From Raphanus sativus (Eukaryota; Streptophyta; Magnoliopsida; Brassicales; Brassicaceae): DNA of 64,000 nucleotides. Of this stretch, positions 33,250 through 44,985 are shown piece after piece. Made by a program: the position numbers and the translations under genes. The notes below the pieces were generated by a model. The model was not told the DNA's origin, searched no databases, and was given only the letters and a program-made list of their open reading frames with translations. The stretch is taken from positions 24,344,293-24,408,292 of the forward strand of contig NC_079514.1 of NCBI RefSeq assembly GCF_000801105.2. The letters run 5' to 3'. Position 1 is the stretch's first letter. Every line of letters starts with the position of its first letter.

Positions 33250-33801
33250 GTACGTCCCCCCTAGTTCGTTGTCGAGTCGAGCAATCGATCGCAGCGAATT
33301 AGTTAGTTAGGGCTCGAAGAACAGGAGGTTTAATCCCCTGATTCCCCGATTCCGTAGAGAGGCCGCTGGCGGAGAGATTTTTTCTGTTTTTCTCGGTATC
33401 CCAGGTGAGTTTCTCTAAACCGATAAATTGATTGTGTTTGGTTCGTGATGTGACATCGAACCGCCGTCGGTTTTGATCGAGAAGCCGAAACGTCGCTAGG
33501 GTTTTTGGCGAGAATCCGAAAGGTCGCGTTTGAGGGAGACGCGCGAGCCTGCCGACAGGCCCAATTAGGCCCGCTTAGGGCTAATAATGGCACCTCGTAT
33601 GAGGCGCCTTCCCTCTCTCTATCCTTTATCTCTCTAGCTTTTGCTCTCTGTTTTAGTTCTTCTACTCGGTATGTCGACGAACAAGCGACTTTCTCTAGAA
33701 CAAAAGGGGAAGATGACTACGGATATTGCCGGTCCTGACAGCGATCTAGAGAGGGTCCGTGGGTCCGGAGATAGCGCAGAGACGGCTCATCGCGAGGCGA
33801 T
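33250..33801 (+). pseudogene. Palindrome centre, left half (5' part of antisense gene)
   Basis: Repeats the sequence after LTR1 (25371-26018), including the antisense start MSTNKRLSLEQKG at about 33671, but with two deletions: about 29 bp ('gacgaacaaccgatctg' region) near 33397 and about 67 bp containing the TATA box near 33620. It ends inside codon sequence for AHREA where the inverted half starts. Confidence 0.75.
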
Positions 33802-34070
33802 CGGTTGTTCGCCAAAAACCCTAGCGACGTTTCGGCTTCTCGATCAAAACCGACGGCGGTTCGATGTCACATCACGAACCAAACACAATCAATTTATCGG
33901 TTTAGAGAAACTCACCTGGGATACCGAGAAAAACAGAAAAAATCTCTCCGCCAGCGGCCTCTCTACGGAATCGGGGAATCAGGGGATTAAACCTCCTGTT
34001 CTTCGAGCCCTAACTAACTAATTCGCTGCGATCGGTTGCTCGACTCGACAACGAACTAGGGGGGACTTAC
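33802..34070 (-). repeat. Palindrome centre, right half
   Basis: Reverse complement of about 33250-33515, ending at the purine tract before LTR3. It shares the 29-bp deletion of the left half, which LTR1- and LTR4-adjacent copies lack. About 8 bp of filler ('gttgttcg') lie at the joint. Confidence 0.75.
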
Positions 34071-34500
34071 TGTTGGGGATGGATTGTCACCATCCACAAG
34101 GCCCAACGAACAGGAGGCCCATTACTATCATTCAAAGGATATTCGGCTCAAAGCCGGCTCCGAATGAGTCGCGACTCGGCTCGTGAACTCTTTGAACAGA
34201 AGACGAGCAGCCGAAGACAGCGATCAAGCGGCTCGGGCCGAACAGTTGTCCCGATTGGGCCTGCAAGTCAAAAGGCCCATAACAAAGAGGATGAATTAGG
34301 TCAAAACTAACCGACCTAAGAGGCTATATAAGGAGTTGAGGACAGGAAGGAAAGGCATCACCATTTAGACAGACAGACTTGCGGCTAGATTAGGGTTTCC
34401 ATTACTCTCTTTGTATCTCGCCGCTTTCTCTTGTACTTCCGGCTAGGAGCTTACCGAGCGTCGACTAGCCGAATTTCTTACTCTTGTACCCTCGTTACTC
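34071..34500 (+). repeat. LTR3 of composite F (truncated)
   Basis: Starts TGTTGGGGATGG but stops after 'ccctcgtta', losing the last 60-80 bp, the primer site and the first half of gag. It is joined to gag at 'ctccctgacgc'. Confidence 0.88.
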
Positions 34501-35519
34501 CCTGACGCTATCGCCCGATCTCACAACTTCATTCGAATGGAAGAAGATACCAAGGCGATAATCCGAAAGCAGAACGCCGCCAAGCCTGCTGCAGCCAAGA
34601 GTGCGGGTGCTCGGACCGAGCCACGCCAGCACGCACCAGGTGATAATGGCAGCAAAAAAGGGGGTCTCCTCTACGTCGTGGACGAGAACAACGCCCCTGT
34701 TTCAACCATGGTCATGCACGATAAAAAATGGAATGTCTATCAGCGAGAGACCGACTCTCCCGATGCGTCTCCCAGTACCCCGAGTGCTGGTACCGTGGCT
34801 AAAGTCGATTCGGCGACAGGACCGACCAGAACGCCCATCGATCTTACGAAGCATTGCAAGTATCACGACGTCAAGGGACACGACACGACTGAGTGCAAAT
34901 CTCTCTACGCCCAGTTCCTCTCCTCGATCGAAAGCGGAGATTACAAGATCCAGCCGCCGAAACCCAAACCGAAAGGGGAAAACAGCTGGAGCAGGAACAA
35001 AGATAAGAAGGCTCAGCGAAAATCGCAGGGCAAAAACCGTAAAAACGACAAACAGTCAAAGGATGCGGAGAAAGCTGCCCGAGAAACCGACGATGACGAC
35101 GACTCGGCAGATGACGATCAGCCGGCCAATCGCCAGCGCATCGAAGTGATCTGCATCCAACATCAAGGAGAGAACGAACCAGGGTCCTCATCCGACGAGG
35201 ACGACGACACGAAAACCCTAGACAGCACTACGGATCTTCGGTCCCTCCTCGAGCGAAAGCTCCGACCCACTACCGAAGAAACGCCAGTCTCCACCGATCT
35301 CCGCCTACAGATCGACTCAAACCGAGCCGCGAGAGCTTCAGCGCAAGAATCCTCTCACCAGCAGTCCGCTGAAAAGCCGAACTGCGATTTGCGAGACAAA
35401 CTCAACGCGAAGATCGGTGATCTGCGGACAACCCTCAACCGCAAGAAAAGGGATACTGCCGAAACGAGTAACGACCTTCGCGACACACTCCGTGCAAAGC
35501 GCGCACAAACTCGTCCCTG
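34501..35519 (+). pseudogene. gag C-terminal part, right arm of F
   Basis: Joined to truncated LTR3 at the codons for PDAIARSHNFIRMEEDTKAI. It continues through the zinc knuckle CKYHDVKGHDTTEC and an acidic, Arg-rich tail that the left arm has lost, to a stop at 35517-35519. Without LTR end, primer site and gag N-terminus this arm cannot start reverse transcription. Confidence 0.75.
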
Positions 35520-35531
35520 AATAACGTCATC

Positions 35532-38500
35532 ATGGGTGGATCACCTCCTTGCGGTGATTCGGTTAGGGCAGTCAAGGACCATCGAAGGCAAGCCACCACT
35601 TCCCAACGATGGCCCCAGAAACAAGTAGACGATCAGCCGATAACCTTTTCGTCTGACGATACACTCGGCGTGCACCTCCCTCATAACGATCCTTTGCTCG
35701 TCGTATTCAGCGTCGACAAGTACGACGTCACAAAAGTGCTTATCGACACCGGGAGCTCGGTCGATATCATCTTTCGCGAAACTCTCGTGAAAATGGGAAT
35801 CGATCTCAACGACGTCAAGCCTTCTACTCGGACCCTGACAGGATTCAACGGCTCGTCGGAGGTAATCGCAGGCACGATCCGCCTAGTTCATGCATGTGGA
35901 GTCACTCGAACGGTCAAGTTTTCTGTGGTCGGCTCCAAAGCCCCTTACCACGTTATACTCGGCACCCCATGGCTACATTCAATGCGAGCAATCGCATCAA
36001 CGTACCATCAGTGTGTTAAGTTCCCAGGATCAGACGGATCGATCAAAACTCTGAAAGGCGATCAGCAAGCTGCGCGAGATCTCCTAATCGCCACGGTTAA
36101 AATTCAGCGCTCCCAGTCACTCGTCAACTCAGTCTCTCCCCCCACGAGCAAAGTTTGCCCGCAAAAGGAAGAGGTTCTGAAAGTACCAGTTGACGACTCG
36201 GATCCGAGCAAATCAGTCCGAATAGGTGCATTTCTACCCGACGAAATGCAACAGAAGATCCTCGAGTTTCTTAAGCAAAATCTGTCCTCATTCGCCTGGA
36301 CAATGTCTGATATGAAAGGAATCGATCCAGCTATCACAACTCACGAACTCAATGTCGATCCCAACTTCAAGCCCATCCGGCAGAAGAGGAGAAAGTTGGG
36401 ACCGGAGCGGTCCAAAGCAGTCGCAGAAGAAGTCGAGCGTCTACTCAGCGCCGGCTCGATCACCGAAGTTCGTTACCCAGAATGGCTAGCCAACCCGGTA
36501 GTCGTTAAGAAGAAGAACGGTAAATGGCGCGTCTGCGTCGATTTTACTGACCTCAACAAAGCATGTCCTAAGGACAGCTATCCGTTGCCTAGCATCGATC
36601 GCCTAGTCGAATCGACGGCCGGTAACGAGATGCTGACATTTATGGATGCCTTCTCAGGCTACAACCAGATCCTGATGCACCCGGACGACCGAGAGAAAAT
36701 TGCTTTAATCACTGATCGGGGAACCTACTGTTATAAGGTGATGCCATTCGGGTTGAAAAACGCTGGAGCAACCTACCAGACGCTTGTCAACCGGATGTTC
36801 GCCGACCAGCTGGGGAAGACGATGGAAGTCTATATCGACGACATGCTCGTCAAATCCCTCCGAGCTGACGACCACCTAGCGCACTTAAAGGAATGCTTCG
36901 CCATCCTAAACGAGTACGGGATGAAGTTGAATCCCGCCAAGTGCACCTTTGGCGTCTCCTCGGGCGAATTCCTTGGTTACATTGTCACGCAACGAGGAAT
37001 AGAAGCTAACCCGAAACAGATCTCGGCAGTCCTAAATCTCCCCAGTCCGAGAAACTGCTGTGAGGCAGAGACTAACAGGACGCATCGCCGCGCTCAATCG
37101 CTTTATCTCCCGATCTACCGACAAGTGTCTCCCCTTCTATGATCTCCTCCGAGGGAACAAGAAGTTCATTTGGGACGACAACTGCGAGGACGCATTCGTT
37201 CAACTCAAGCAGTACTTGACGACTCCTCCCGTCCTGGCCAAACCAGACGTAGGAGACGTCCTGTCTCTCTATATCGCCGTCTCCTCGGCAGCCGTCAGTA
37301 GCGTCCTAATCAAAGAGGACCGTGGCGAGCAGCGTCCGATTTTTTACACGAGCAGACGGATGACTGGTCCGGAGACCAGATACCCAACCCTCTAGAAACT
37401 GGCTCTGGCCGTCGTTGATTCTGCAAGGAAACTACGACCCTACTTCCAATCACACTCTATCGAAGTGTTGACCGACCAACCGCTCCGCACCGTCCTGCAA
37501 AATCCCAACAGAGCTGGCCGGTTGACTAAGTGGGCAATCGAACTGAGCGAGCTTGATATTACGTACAAATGCCGAACAGCCGCCAAATCTCAAGTCCTCG
37601 CCGACTTCCTTGTCGAGCTCACACCAGATCTTGCACAAGACCTCGACATTCCAAGCCCCAATTGGATTCTTCATGTCGACGGATCATCAACGAGCAAAGG
37701 ATCCGGTGCGGGAGTCCAGCTTCAATTGCCGACAGGGGAACTCATTCGCCAGTCTTTCAGTTTCGGCTTCCCGGCCTCTAACAACAAAGCAGAGTACGAG
37801 TCGTTGATCGCCGGTCTCCGTCTCGCCCGAGCCGTCAAAGCCAAACGCTTGAGTGCTTATTGCGACTCGCAGCTCGTCGCCAGCCAGTTCAGCGGCGCCT
37901 ACGATGCTCGCAATGACATAATGAACGCATATCTCCGGGTGGTTCAAGAGCTTGCTAGGGAATTCGATTTCTTCGAACTCACCAAGGTTCCCCGCGGAGA
38001 GAACGTTTGCGCCGATGCCTTAGCTGCACTCGGGAGCAAACTCCACGACCAGGTCAAAAGGACGATACCCATACATCGGATTGATCGACCGAGCATCGAT
38101 CCTCCTTCCGACGAAAGTCTTCCCATCGCTCCAATCTTCGCAACAACTCGACGATCCACCACCGATCACGCCAACACTGAGATGCCCGATCATGACGACA
38201 CCCCGATCGACTGGCGAGCCGAGTTCCTAGATTATCTCATCCGTGAAGAACTGCCGAAAGATAAGTGGCCAGCGAGACGCCATGGTTTACCATACGAGAT
38301 CATAACGGACAATGGCTCTCAGTTCATGTCCGGAAACTTCAAAGAGTTCTGTAGCAAGTGGAATATCCGCCTAAGCCCTTCGACTCCCCGCTACCCGCAA
38401 GGAAACGGGCAGGCGGAATCCTCCAACAAGATTATCATCGATGAGATCAAGAAGCGACTCGACCTCAAGAAAGGCCATTGGGCCGACGAACTGGACGGCG

Positions 38501-38970
38501 TCCTCTGGTCGCACCGAACGACTCCTCGTGGTGCGACCAAATCCACCCCTTTCTCTCTTGCTTACGGGATGGAAGCAATGGCCCCCGCCGAAGTTAACGT
38601 GACGAGTCTTCGGCGCGCCAAGATGCCGCATTTCGTCGAACTTAATCAAGATATGCTCCTCGATGCCCTTGATGAACTCGAGGAATAACGTGATCAGGCG
38701 CTTCTTCGGATCCAAAATTACCAGAACCAGATCGAGAGCTACTATAATAAGAAGGTAAAAGCGCGCCCTCTCGAGCTCGGCGACCTCGTCCTCCGAAAAG
38801 TTTTCGACAACACAAAGGAGCTCAACACTGGAAAGCTAGGGACCAACTGGGAGGGACCTTACAAGATCACTCGAGTCGTTAAACCCGGCGTCTACCGACT
38901 CGAGACTTCCCGCGGAGAGGCAGTCCCATGAGCTTGGAACTCGATGCATCTTCGCCGCTTCTACCAATAG
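35532..38970 (+). pseudogene. pol (protease, RT, RNase H, second RNase H, partial integrase), right arm of F
   Basis: Separate frame after gag. Protease: VLIDTGSSVDIIF, ILGTPWLHS. Reverse transcriptase: NPVVVKKKNGKWRVCVDF, FMDAFSGYNQILM, YIDDMLVKS. RNase H: LYIAVSSAAVSSVLIKE. A second, archaeal-type RNase H follows: [44 protein letters not shown]. Two RNase H domains mark the Tat lineage. Integrase has the second D (TDNGSQF) and E, but about 490 bp with the zinc domain and first D are deleted at about 38280. Breaks: frame shift near 37050, TAG at 37393-37395, TAA near 38686, TGA near 38930. Confidence 0.85.
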
Positions 38971-39853
38971 AAATGCCTCATCCCTTTTCTCCGAGTGAAT
39001 GACCAACAAGTCACTGTTCGCTCACAAAAAAAAAAAAAAAAAAAAAAACCGAGTAGATGCACATAACAGTCACTTCTACTCGTCCGAGTGAATGCGCTAC
39101 CATAGCCACTTTCACTCGGTCAAACGAACTACGAAAGGCTTGATCCTCATCCGAGGTACGTAGGCATCCCTTCACAGGGTCCAGCCCCAACCAAAACAAA
39201 GTCCAAATTTTTGCAAAAGAATGACGAACAGTCACTTTCCTCCTAGTAAACGATGCCAGCCCCTTTCTCAAGCGGAGCACGAGCACTCGCCCAAATCAAT
39301 CGACTAGGTCTTGATCAGACGTCAGTCGAAGGGAATACCAGCCTCGCGTCACCTATGCGTCACGCATTGACCGGCTACCTGATGGAAATTTTAGACCGTC
39401 TAACCGAAGAACGACGGTTTGGCCGACCAATAGTTCTCTCGGTTACTGCAGCACGTCTCGAAACCTTTTCCTCGGTAATTCAATAGAACGATTAGAGTTT
39501 CTCTTTGTATCCGCTTAAACAACTACTTGTAAAAGTTTCGTTGAATAAGAAAAGATTTGAACGAGCAACCGTCCCTGATCTCCTGTTCTATCTGAAAAAG
39601 GGGGAACTCGCTGGCAAACGCGAGCAACCGCCCAAACGAATCCGTTTCTCGGTTAAAGACAAAGGAACGAAAAATGATTTATATATTTCTAAGTGGAAAC
39701 GACTTACTGAAATATATAAAGAAACGTTCAAAGTCTAAGATAAAAAGAAAACCAAGGCAAATAGTTTATACAACAAAAGGCCTTAGCCGAGAAAAGGAGA
39801 CAGTTTTAAACAAAGGCACAACGCCGAAGAAAAGTTACAACAAACATTAAAAA
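38971..39853. other. Non-coding tail between integrase and antisense gene, right arm of F
   Basis: Mirror of 29002-29888; no gene apart from the hairpin block. Confidence 0.6.
39126..39165 (+). other. Conserved hairpin block, right arm of F
   Basis: Same sequence as 29692-29731, opposite strand. A run of about 22 A lies at 39027-39048, matching the T run of the left arm. Confidence 0.6.
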
Positions 39854-42635
39854 TTATCCGGAAACAGGAGGGTCCTCCTCAGGATGTCCTTTGCTCGCGC
39901 CAGAGTCTGCCGTCTCGAGTGACGGCGAGTCGGAGATATCAACCGTCTTGATCGGTGTGTTGGAGGTCGGCTCATCGGGAGTTGACCTGGTTGTCTCTTC
40001 AGCAACCGCGGAAGGATCCTTCGGAACGGCTTCTTGATCCGGGAGGATGGCATCAGGACGAGCTGGCGACTGGACGGTTTCGAGAAGGCTCTTCGATGGT
40101 TCTTCGGATTGATCTCCTGGTTCCCTGAGAGGAGTGCGAAGAGCCCTGGCAGCCTCAGAGCCGAGCAAGTCCATGTTCGACCCATACTTGTCGACTTTAT
40201 CCAATATCTCCTGAATATCGAACCTCGACTCGAGCACAAGAGGAGACAAAGAGAGGTCCTTCTCGGGAAGATCATCCACGTTCAAACGCTTCACCTCCGC
40301 GTCATAGTGCTTCTCCTGCCCGGCGTAGGTATCGATGTCTCCCTGAGAGATGTTTTTACCTGTTGCCTTCATCCCTTCAAGACAACGTCTCATCCCTCGA
40401 GCCTGGCCGAGCATACACCTCGCATCCTCGAAGCTGTCACGACGAGTCTCCTGATCTCGAATCCTCTGGAAGCGAGCAGCAGCCTTTCCGTGCATCGCTG
40501 CCATTACTCGGATCCGCTCGTGAGTAACCTCATAGCGGCGCGACTCTCGGAGACGATCCATCTCTTTGGAATGCTCTAAGGCAGCAGCAGCCTTCTCTTC
40601 CTCGAGGATCTTCTTCTCGTTTGCCAACTTGGCTTTCTCTTTCTCGAGTGTCTTAACCAACTCCCGGGATCGCTTCAGCTCCTTGTTCATAGCCGCCTCT
40701 TTCTGGGAGAGCTCATCCCTCATGGCCTCTTCCCGGATGACCGCTTCATCTTTCTTGCGCAGCATGATCTCTAAGGCTTCCGTCGCTTCCTTGGTGTTGC
40801 GTCGCTGCCTATCGATCACACCATAGGTCCTCTTCAGCTCCTTGTCGTACTTGCGGACGACTTCATTCCAGTCCCCTTGGCTCTGCAGTACATCAAAGAA
40901 AGAGATGGAGTGAGACAACCAAGTTAGAAGAAAGACGAGGAACGGACGCAACGCAAAACCTATCCTTACCCTAACCGAGGAACCGGCGGCGACGGTGTAG
41001 TCGTCTTGGAAGACGAGATCTTTGACGAATGGGAGGTGCTCGGAGCTCCCCCGAACTTGGCGGACAAAGCGAGCACAGTCCCTGTTATTGCAAACGAGAG
41101 GAGTGTCCCGCTTGAAGATGAAGTCGACTTTGTCCGGACAGAACCCCTGAAGGTTCTTCGGCACAGCCCCTTTCTCCTGAGCCTTCGGAGAGGACCTGCT
41201 CGATCCCCGGGCATCTTCGCGAACCGCTACCTTCGGGGGAGAAACAGCAGCAGCCGGAGCTTCCAAGGTTCCCTTCTCCGTATTAGGCGCCACCTCCTGC
41301 ACCGAGGACTCGCCAGCGTCCTTCTTCTTATTCTTTTTCGACTTCTTCTTCTTCGCTTTAGAAGAAGTCTCTTGATGATCATCCGCTTGACCACCATCGA
41401 GCGATGGATTCGGGGGAGCGTCGTCTCGAGAACCGTTACTAGGCTCCAAGGCTTGGAGCTCCCCTTCTTCCACGGAGGAAGGTCGAACCTCTCCGGGATC
41501 CTTTCGCGCCCGTTTCTTCTCTGACTCGGCGCCCCCACCGGTGGAAGTCTCCTCGGGTTGTTTCTCCCCGGAAGCTGAGGCATCGTCCCTCTCTTTTCTC
41601 TTGTTCCCTTTTTTCCTCACGAGCTGAGCCTCACCTGACTCGGTCGCATTCGGCTCCTCGGGATCAGATGAGCCTGCGTTCGAGTTTTGGTCCGGCTCCA
41701 CGAACCCGAGTTGCTTTCCCACCACCAAGCTTAGATCCGGCAATTCCCTCATAGCTCTGGCTCGATTGATCTCCCTCTGCTCGGCTTTGTTGAACAGGTT
41801 GATTCTCTTCGACTTCTTGGTGATAATTGGAACAGTATCCGAGCGCCAAACCTCTGCAAGGACGAAAGAAAGCAACTTAAGATCCCTGAGGAAACCGAGC
41901 AAAAGGAAAGAAGGAGAGACTTACGTTGTCTAATCCGATCAATCGACCTGCGAATCCTCCTATACGAGAAGTTCTCCCAAAGATCTTGCCTCTGAGACGC
42001 GATGATCTGAGCACTCTCCAAGAAATCTTCCTCGTACTCCGCGGTATTCGAGTGAGGAACTGCCAAAACAAAAGGAAAAGAGACGATCAAGAGCATGAAA
42101 CAGCAAAAGACTAGGAAACATTTTATACCAAATTCATTGTTCCAAAGAACACAGTAACTGCTCTTCAGCGGCTCCTCGAAAGCCGAGCGATCGGACTTAA
42201 CGTAAAAATACGATCGCTGCCAGTCGTTCGTCTTGGTTGGATAGCCCGTTACTACATTGTAGTTGGGGCGTATCTTCAGTGACAACAGGCCCCGATTAAT
42301 CTTCACCGAGACCAGCTCCTCGAATGCCCGGACACTGAGAGCAGCACCGGCCTCTGCTCCTCGAAAATATTTCCCGGGTAGAAGCAGAAGGGAGTCATCC
42401 CATCATCAGAAGAGCTATCGCCTCCGTCGTCATCCCCGCGAGACCGAACCATAGCCTCCGAGACGAGCATACGCTGCTCTCGGGTCATGTTCTCGGTATC
42501 CATCATCGCCTCGCGATGAGCCGCCTCTGCGCTATCTCCGGACCCACGGACCCTCTCTAGATCGCTGTCAGGACCGGCAGTATCCGTAGTCATCTTCCCC
42601 TTTTGTTCTCGAGAAAGTCGCTTGTTCGTCGACAT
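39854..42635 (-). pseudogene. Antisense gene of Tat element, right arm of F
   Basis: Copy of 25888-29001 on the other strand, with the same start (ATG 42635) and same intron places. About 340 bp of exon 1 are deleted at about 42358, joining EEQR to a shifted frame and removing most of the globular domain. The C-terminus is better preserved than in the left arm: it runs through ETADSGASKGHPEEDPPVSG to a stop at 39854. The two copies differ at only about ten residues elsewhere. Confidence 0.75.
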
Positions 42636-43146
42636 ACCGAGTAGAAGAACTAAAACAGAGAGCAAAAGCTAGAGAGATAAAGGATAGAGAGAGAAAGTAC
42701 CTGATAACTGAGAGAAGAATGAGAGAAATCTCGAGAGAGGTCTCCTATTTATAGAGAGAGGGAAGGCGCCTCATACGAGGTGCCATCATTAGCCCTAAGC
42801 GGGCCTAATTGGGCCTGTCGGCAGGCTCGCGCGTCTCCCTCAAACGCGACCTTTCGGATTCTCGCCAAAAACCCTAGCGACGTTTCGGCTTCTCGATCAA
42901 AACCGACGGCGGTTCGATGTCACATCACGAACCAAACACAATCAATTTATCGGTTTAGAGAAACTCACCTGGGATACCGAGTACGCGGCATATCGGTTGT
43001 TCGTCCGAGAAAAACAGAAAAAATCTCTCCGCCAGCGGCCTCTCTACGGAATCGGGGAATCAGGGGATTAAACCTCCTGTTCTTCGAGCCCTAACTAACT
43101 AATTCGCTGATTGCTCGACTCGACAACGAACTAGGGGGGGACTTAC

Positions 43147-43652
43147 TGTTGGGGATGGATTGTCACCATCCACAAGGCCCAGCGAAGAGGAGGCCCATTA
43201 CTATCATTCAAAGGATAGTCGGCTCAAAGCCGGCTCCGAATGAGTCGCGACTCGGCTCGTGATCTCTTTGAACAGAAGACGAGCAGCCGAAGACAGCGAT
43301 CAAGCGGCTCGGGCCGAACAGTTGTCCCGATTGGGCCTGCAAGTCAAAAGGCCCATAACAAAGAGGATGAATTAGGTCAAAACTAACCGACCTAAGAGGC
43401 TATATAAGGAGTTGAGGACAAGAAGGAAAGACATCACCATTTAGACAGACAGACTTGCGGCTAGATTAGGGTTTCCATTACTCTCTTTGTATCTCGCCGC
43501 TTTCTCTTGTACTTCCGGCTAGGAGCTTACCGAGCGTCGACTAGCCGGCTTTCTTACTCTTGTACCCTCGTTATTCCGACTCTAATAAAACGTCTCTGTT
43601 CATCCCACTCTTGATTTCTTTTACTTTCTGTCGACCAAACTCACCTCAAACA
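43147..43652 (+). repeat. LTR4 of composite F
   Basis: 506 bp, the same length as LTR1, in the opposite orientation. 3' LTR of the right arm. Confidence 0.92.
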
Positions 43653-43657
43653 TGTGA
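43653..43657. repeat. Target-site duplication of composite F, right (TGTGA)
   Basis: TGTGA follows CCTCAAACA and continues into the second part of the E LTR. Confidence 0.92.
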
Positions 43658-44427
43658 CAACTATCATGTATGAATAGATCCACCTGTTAGGTTTAGGGTT
43701 CAAATAGGTTTGTGGGATTAGCCCCAAACTATACTTGCTAAGTTGTGATATTCATCAAATGGATTGTACCTTATTCTTGTTCTAGATTAGCTAACTAGAG
43801 CATAGATCACTAGGATCTTTATATCTTGAATTATCTATTTGAGCTAGATTGTCTCCTGTTGAGAAGAGCGAGAGCCCTCCTTGAGACCTAGTGTTCATTA
43901 TCGGCTCGCGCCTAGGCATTTTTAGAAGCCGTCGATCGATATCCCGACTGGACAATCGATCGGCTCTGCAAAGGTGTATCGCTCGATATCTCTAAAGAAT
44001 ATCGATCGACTCTTTTTCTGGTCAACAGACGACAGTTGAGATCAGAGATCTAGTTATTTAACCAGTGAGACATCACTGATTGTTAAGCGGCTGAGTTCTT
44101 TAATATCATGCAAACAACTTGTTAGGCATTTATAGACATTATAATCTCTAATACCTGAATCGAAGCCCTAGATCTAGCTACCATCCTTCCATCAAACAAA
44201 TCCTTGCCAAGGTGAACAATTATATTGTTCATCTTGTTTACTGTTCTATTTTATTTACTGCTTTACTATATTTATTTAATGCTTTATAAACTATTAGCCT
44301 AGCTTAATCTCATAACTATTAGATCTAGTGTGTGTCTTAGCTCCTTGTGGATTTGATCCCTAAGGACTATAACTTGACATCTTTTGATGAGAGTAATTCA
44401 CTCCTTAAAATAATTTGAGTGATATCA
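43658..44427 (+). repeat. 3' LTR of element E, second part
   Basis: Continues the LTR with 'caactatcatg', matching the 5' LTR from about 18924 to its end. Confidence 0.88.
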
Positions 44428-44432
44428 ATAGG
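44428..44432. repeat. Target-site duplication of element E, right (ATAGG)
   Basis: ATAGG after the LTR end GATATCA, matching 18254-18258 across 26 kb. Confidence 0.85.
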
Positions 44433-44519
44433 TAAAATAGTCCAATCTTCATGACGGTTTACTTTGTTAGGAGAGGAGTAAGGAAGAAAACAAGATAATG
44501 GAAGATTTTCCAAATGGAT

Positions 44520-44960
44520 TGATATACCCATGGTTTTTATCACTTTTAAACCATTTTCTAAGTCCTATATAGAATCTATATTATATGTTTGAAGTTGTTT
44601 TAGAGTCTTTTCAGGTTCATGTACGTTTTTGAAATCTTTGAAGATCGTGGAACTATTTGAGATGCAGTATTGCGCAGATGCGTCGAAAGTTTAGTTATGG
44701 ATAGATGACTTACCAAGGTGATATTGAGCTAATATTTCGAAGCAAGATAGATATTTGAGTTAACTTTTTTCCAGTGCCACCAATATGAGGTCAATCAGGA
44801 TCGTAGATCAAAATTTATGCTCGCTTTACTGAAGAATGGTCCGTTTGATGCGCGAAGAAGAAGCTGTCAAGAATGAAGTACTGTCGAACGACATTCAAAG
44901 GGTGACGATCAACACTTTCCATAATTAAGGCCCGACAAGTTCTAATAAAGATAAAAGAAT
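44520..44960 (+). mobile_element. Diverged E-related LTR fragment
   Basis: Starts TGATATACCCATGG and follows the E LTR in outline ('ttttcaggttcatg', 'tttactgaagaatggtc', 'gaagaagaagctgtc') with many differences. It lies just beyond the host repeat in which E sits. No second end found. Confidence 0.5.
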
Positions 44961-44985
44961 TACAGTTTTTTCCCAGCAGTTTTCC

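Larger units (their letters stand above)
24865..43652. mobile_element. Composite F: two Tat elements in inverted orientation, one target-site duplication
   Basis: 18.8 kb whose two ends are inverted copies of each other. The left arm, minus strand: LTR1 24865-25370, internal region, LTR2 32766-33249, then 552 bp of 3' internal sequence again. The right arm, plus strand: 269 bp of 3' internal sequence, LTR3 34071-34500 (truncated), internal region, LTR4 43147-43652. The axis is near 33801. A normal insertion has LTRs in the same direction at both ends; here they point oppositely, yet one TGTGA pair flanks the whole. The two arms lack different parts of gag-pol. Confidence 0.85.
18259..44427 (+). 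mobile_element. Athila-like non-autonomous element E, 3' LTR split by composite F
   Basis: Without the insertion E is about 7.4 kb: 5' LTR 18259-19695, primer site, a gag-like coding region rich in SID repeats (19829-22092), a non-coding region with duplicated polypurine-like cassettes, and the 3' LTR in two pieces (24200-24864 and 43658-44427; 1435 bp together against 1437 bp for the 5' LTR). No protease, reverse transcriptase or integrase was seen. The primer site TGGCGCTGTTGCC and the SID-repeat gag point to the Athila lineage. The first base pair of the 3' LTR is TT instead of TG. Confidence 0.85.

Noticed and set aside
38371..38715. 114-residue open frame opposite integrase (also at 30143-30490)
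   Set aside because: Shadow of the integrase core on the other strand.
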